Shown in pieces: positions 5,519 through 5,907 of a stretch of DNA of 5,907 nucleotides. Source of the DNA: an uncultured Mycoplasmatota bacterium. GTDB taxonomy: Bacteria > Bacillota_I > Bacilli_A > RF39 > UBA660. Under the pieces are notes generated by a model, which saw only the letters and a program-made list of their open reading frames with translations, did no database searches and was not told the DNA's origin. Within the stretch, counting starts at the first letter, position 1, and every line of letters begins with the position of its first letter. The position numbers were made by a program, and so were the translations under genes. The stretch spans positions 1 to 5,907 of the forward strand of contig USDC01000049.1 of NCBI GenBank assembly GCA_900553435.1, read 5' to 3'.

Positions 5519-5907
5519 TTATGAAACTCTAATCCATTTAGCAGACACTATATATGGATTAAGTATTGACTGGCTACTACTTAATTTACTATTTGTTCCT
5601 GGTGAAGATGCAGAGGTATTACCATGATTGTGTGGTAGGTCTCCTCCTGTATAAGTTGTATAGCTAGACCATCCTGTTGAGCCAGAAACATACTGAGCCA
5701 TATGTCCAAAATCAAAATTCACTTTATTTCCGTTGGCGGCATATACAGCACCAGCATGATTATGACTAGGCATTTCATCGACTGTTAATGTGTGGTCCTT
5801 TGTTGTATGGGTATGTGAGTTTACTGTATGGGAGTGTGCTAAGTTTATACTCTTACTTCCTCCTGTCTTACCTATACTATTAAAACTTGTATCACTACTA
5901 CTATATC
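5519..5907 (-). CDS. Phage tail-fibre/baseplate-like His-rich protein, N-terminus outside window
   Basis: The frame is open at the window's right edge, leaving the C-terminal 128 residues before a TAA stop. The visible part begins with a Ser/Gly-rich stretch (SFNSIGKTGGSKS). A His-rich segment with HSH, HTH and HNH follows, in the contexts LAHSHTVNSHTHTTKDHTLT and VDEMPSHNHAG. A Gly/Ser/Tyr-rich stretch follows, then DLPHNHGNTSASSPGT and the terminal LNPYIVSAKWIRVS. The [EM]PSHxH, PHNH and final PYIxxxxWxR arrangement is that of the C-terminal domain of phage tail-fibre, tail-collar or baseplate proteins of Firmicutes phages. In T4 gp12 and gp37, HxH motifs hold metal ions inside a trimer; that this protein does the same is inference. 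An ATG at 5773 lies inside the motif region and is not a credible start. It could be part of a prophage, a domesticated tail device or a stand-alone surface protein; the window cannot say. Confidence 0.8.
   Translation of the reverse strand, partial: YSSSDTSFNSIGKTGGSKSINLAHSHTVNSHTHTTKDHTLTVDEMPSHNHAGAVYAANGNKVNFDFGHMAQYVSGSTGWSSYTTYTGGDLPHNHGNTSASSPGTNSKLSSSQSILNPYIVSAKWIRVS

Noticed and set aside
1..5907. Alternative genetic code with TGA as tryptophan, as in Mycoplasma
   Set aside because: Tryptophans in PheS, PheT and the tail-like protein are TGG and no in-frame TGA was seen; the stops seen are TAA and TAG.

Overview
The window is very AT-rich (by eye under 30% GC) and every gene I can support lies on the minus strand. 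The low GC, strong purine-rich ribosome binding sites, a T-box leader and the style of the PheS, PheT and Frr proteins all point to a low-GC Gram-positive bacterium. It may be an uncultured gut Bacilli/Mollicutes-related lineage. Tryptophan is written TGG and I saw no in-frame TGA, so the standard bacterial code fits. The placement below phylum level is a guess.

In transcription order (right to left), the window opens with the C-terminal 128 residues of a His-rich, phage tail-fibre/baseplate-like protein (5519-5907, start outside the window). Next is frr (ribosome recycling factor, 4921-5460), which has its own extended -10 promoter and a clean intrinsic terminator. Directly after the terminator's T-tract begins the promoter of a compact four-gene operon (3596-4847) of small, soluble, helical proteins that I do not recognise. 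Genes 2, 3 and 4 of this set look like diverged paralogs of one another. A further promoter, with its -35 box inside the end of the fourth small gene, then drives a T-box leader (about 3380-3570, Phe specifier UUC). This leader controls pheS (2319-3368) and pheT (1-2326, last residues outside), whose reading frames overlap by 8 bases.

The functional logic is partly clear. PheS and PheT together form phenylalanyl-tRNA synthetase, and their leader senses uncharged tRNA-Phe. Frr recycles ribosomes after termination. The small-protein operon sits between these translation genes, but nothing in the sequence ties it to translation. The most unusual points are the paralogous helical-protein operon, the odd expression platform of the T-box, and the tail-fibre-like gene next to frr.

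There is no stretch over 300 bases without a gene. The longest non-coding stretch (3369-3595) is the T-box leader and its promoter. No plus-strand gene, rRNA, tRNA, insertion sequence or CRISPR array was seen.
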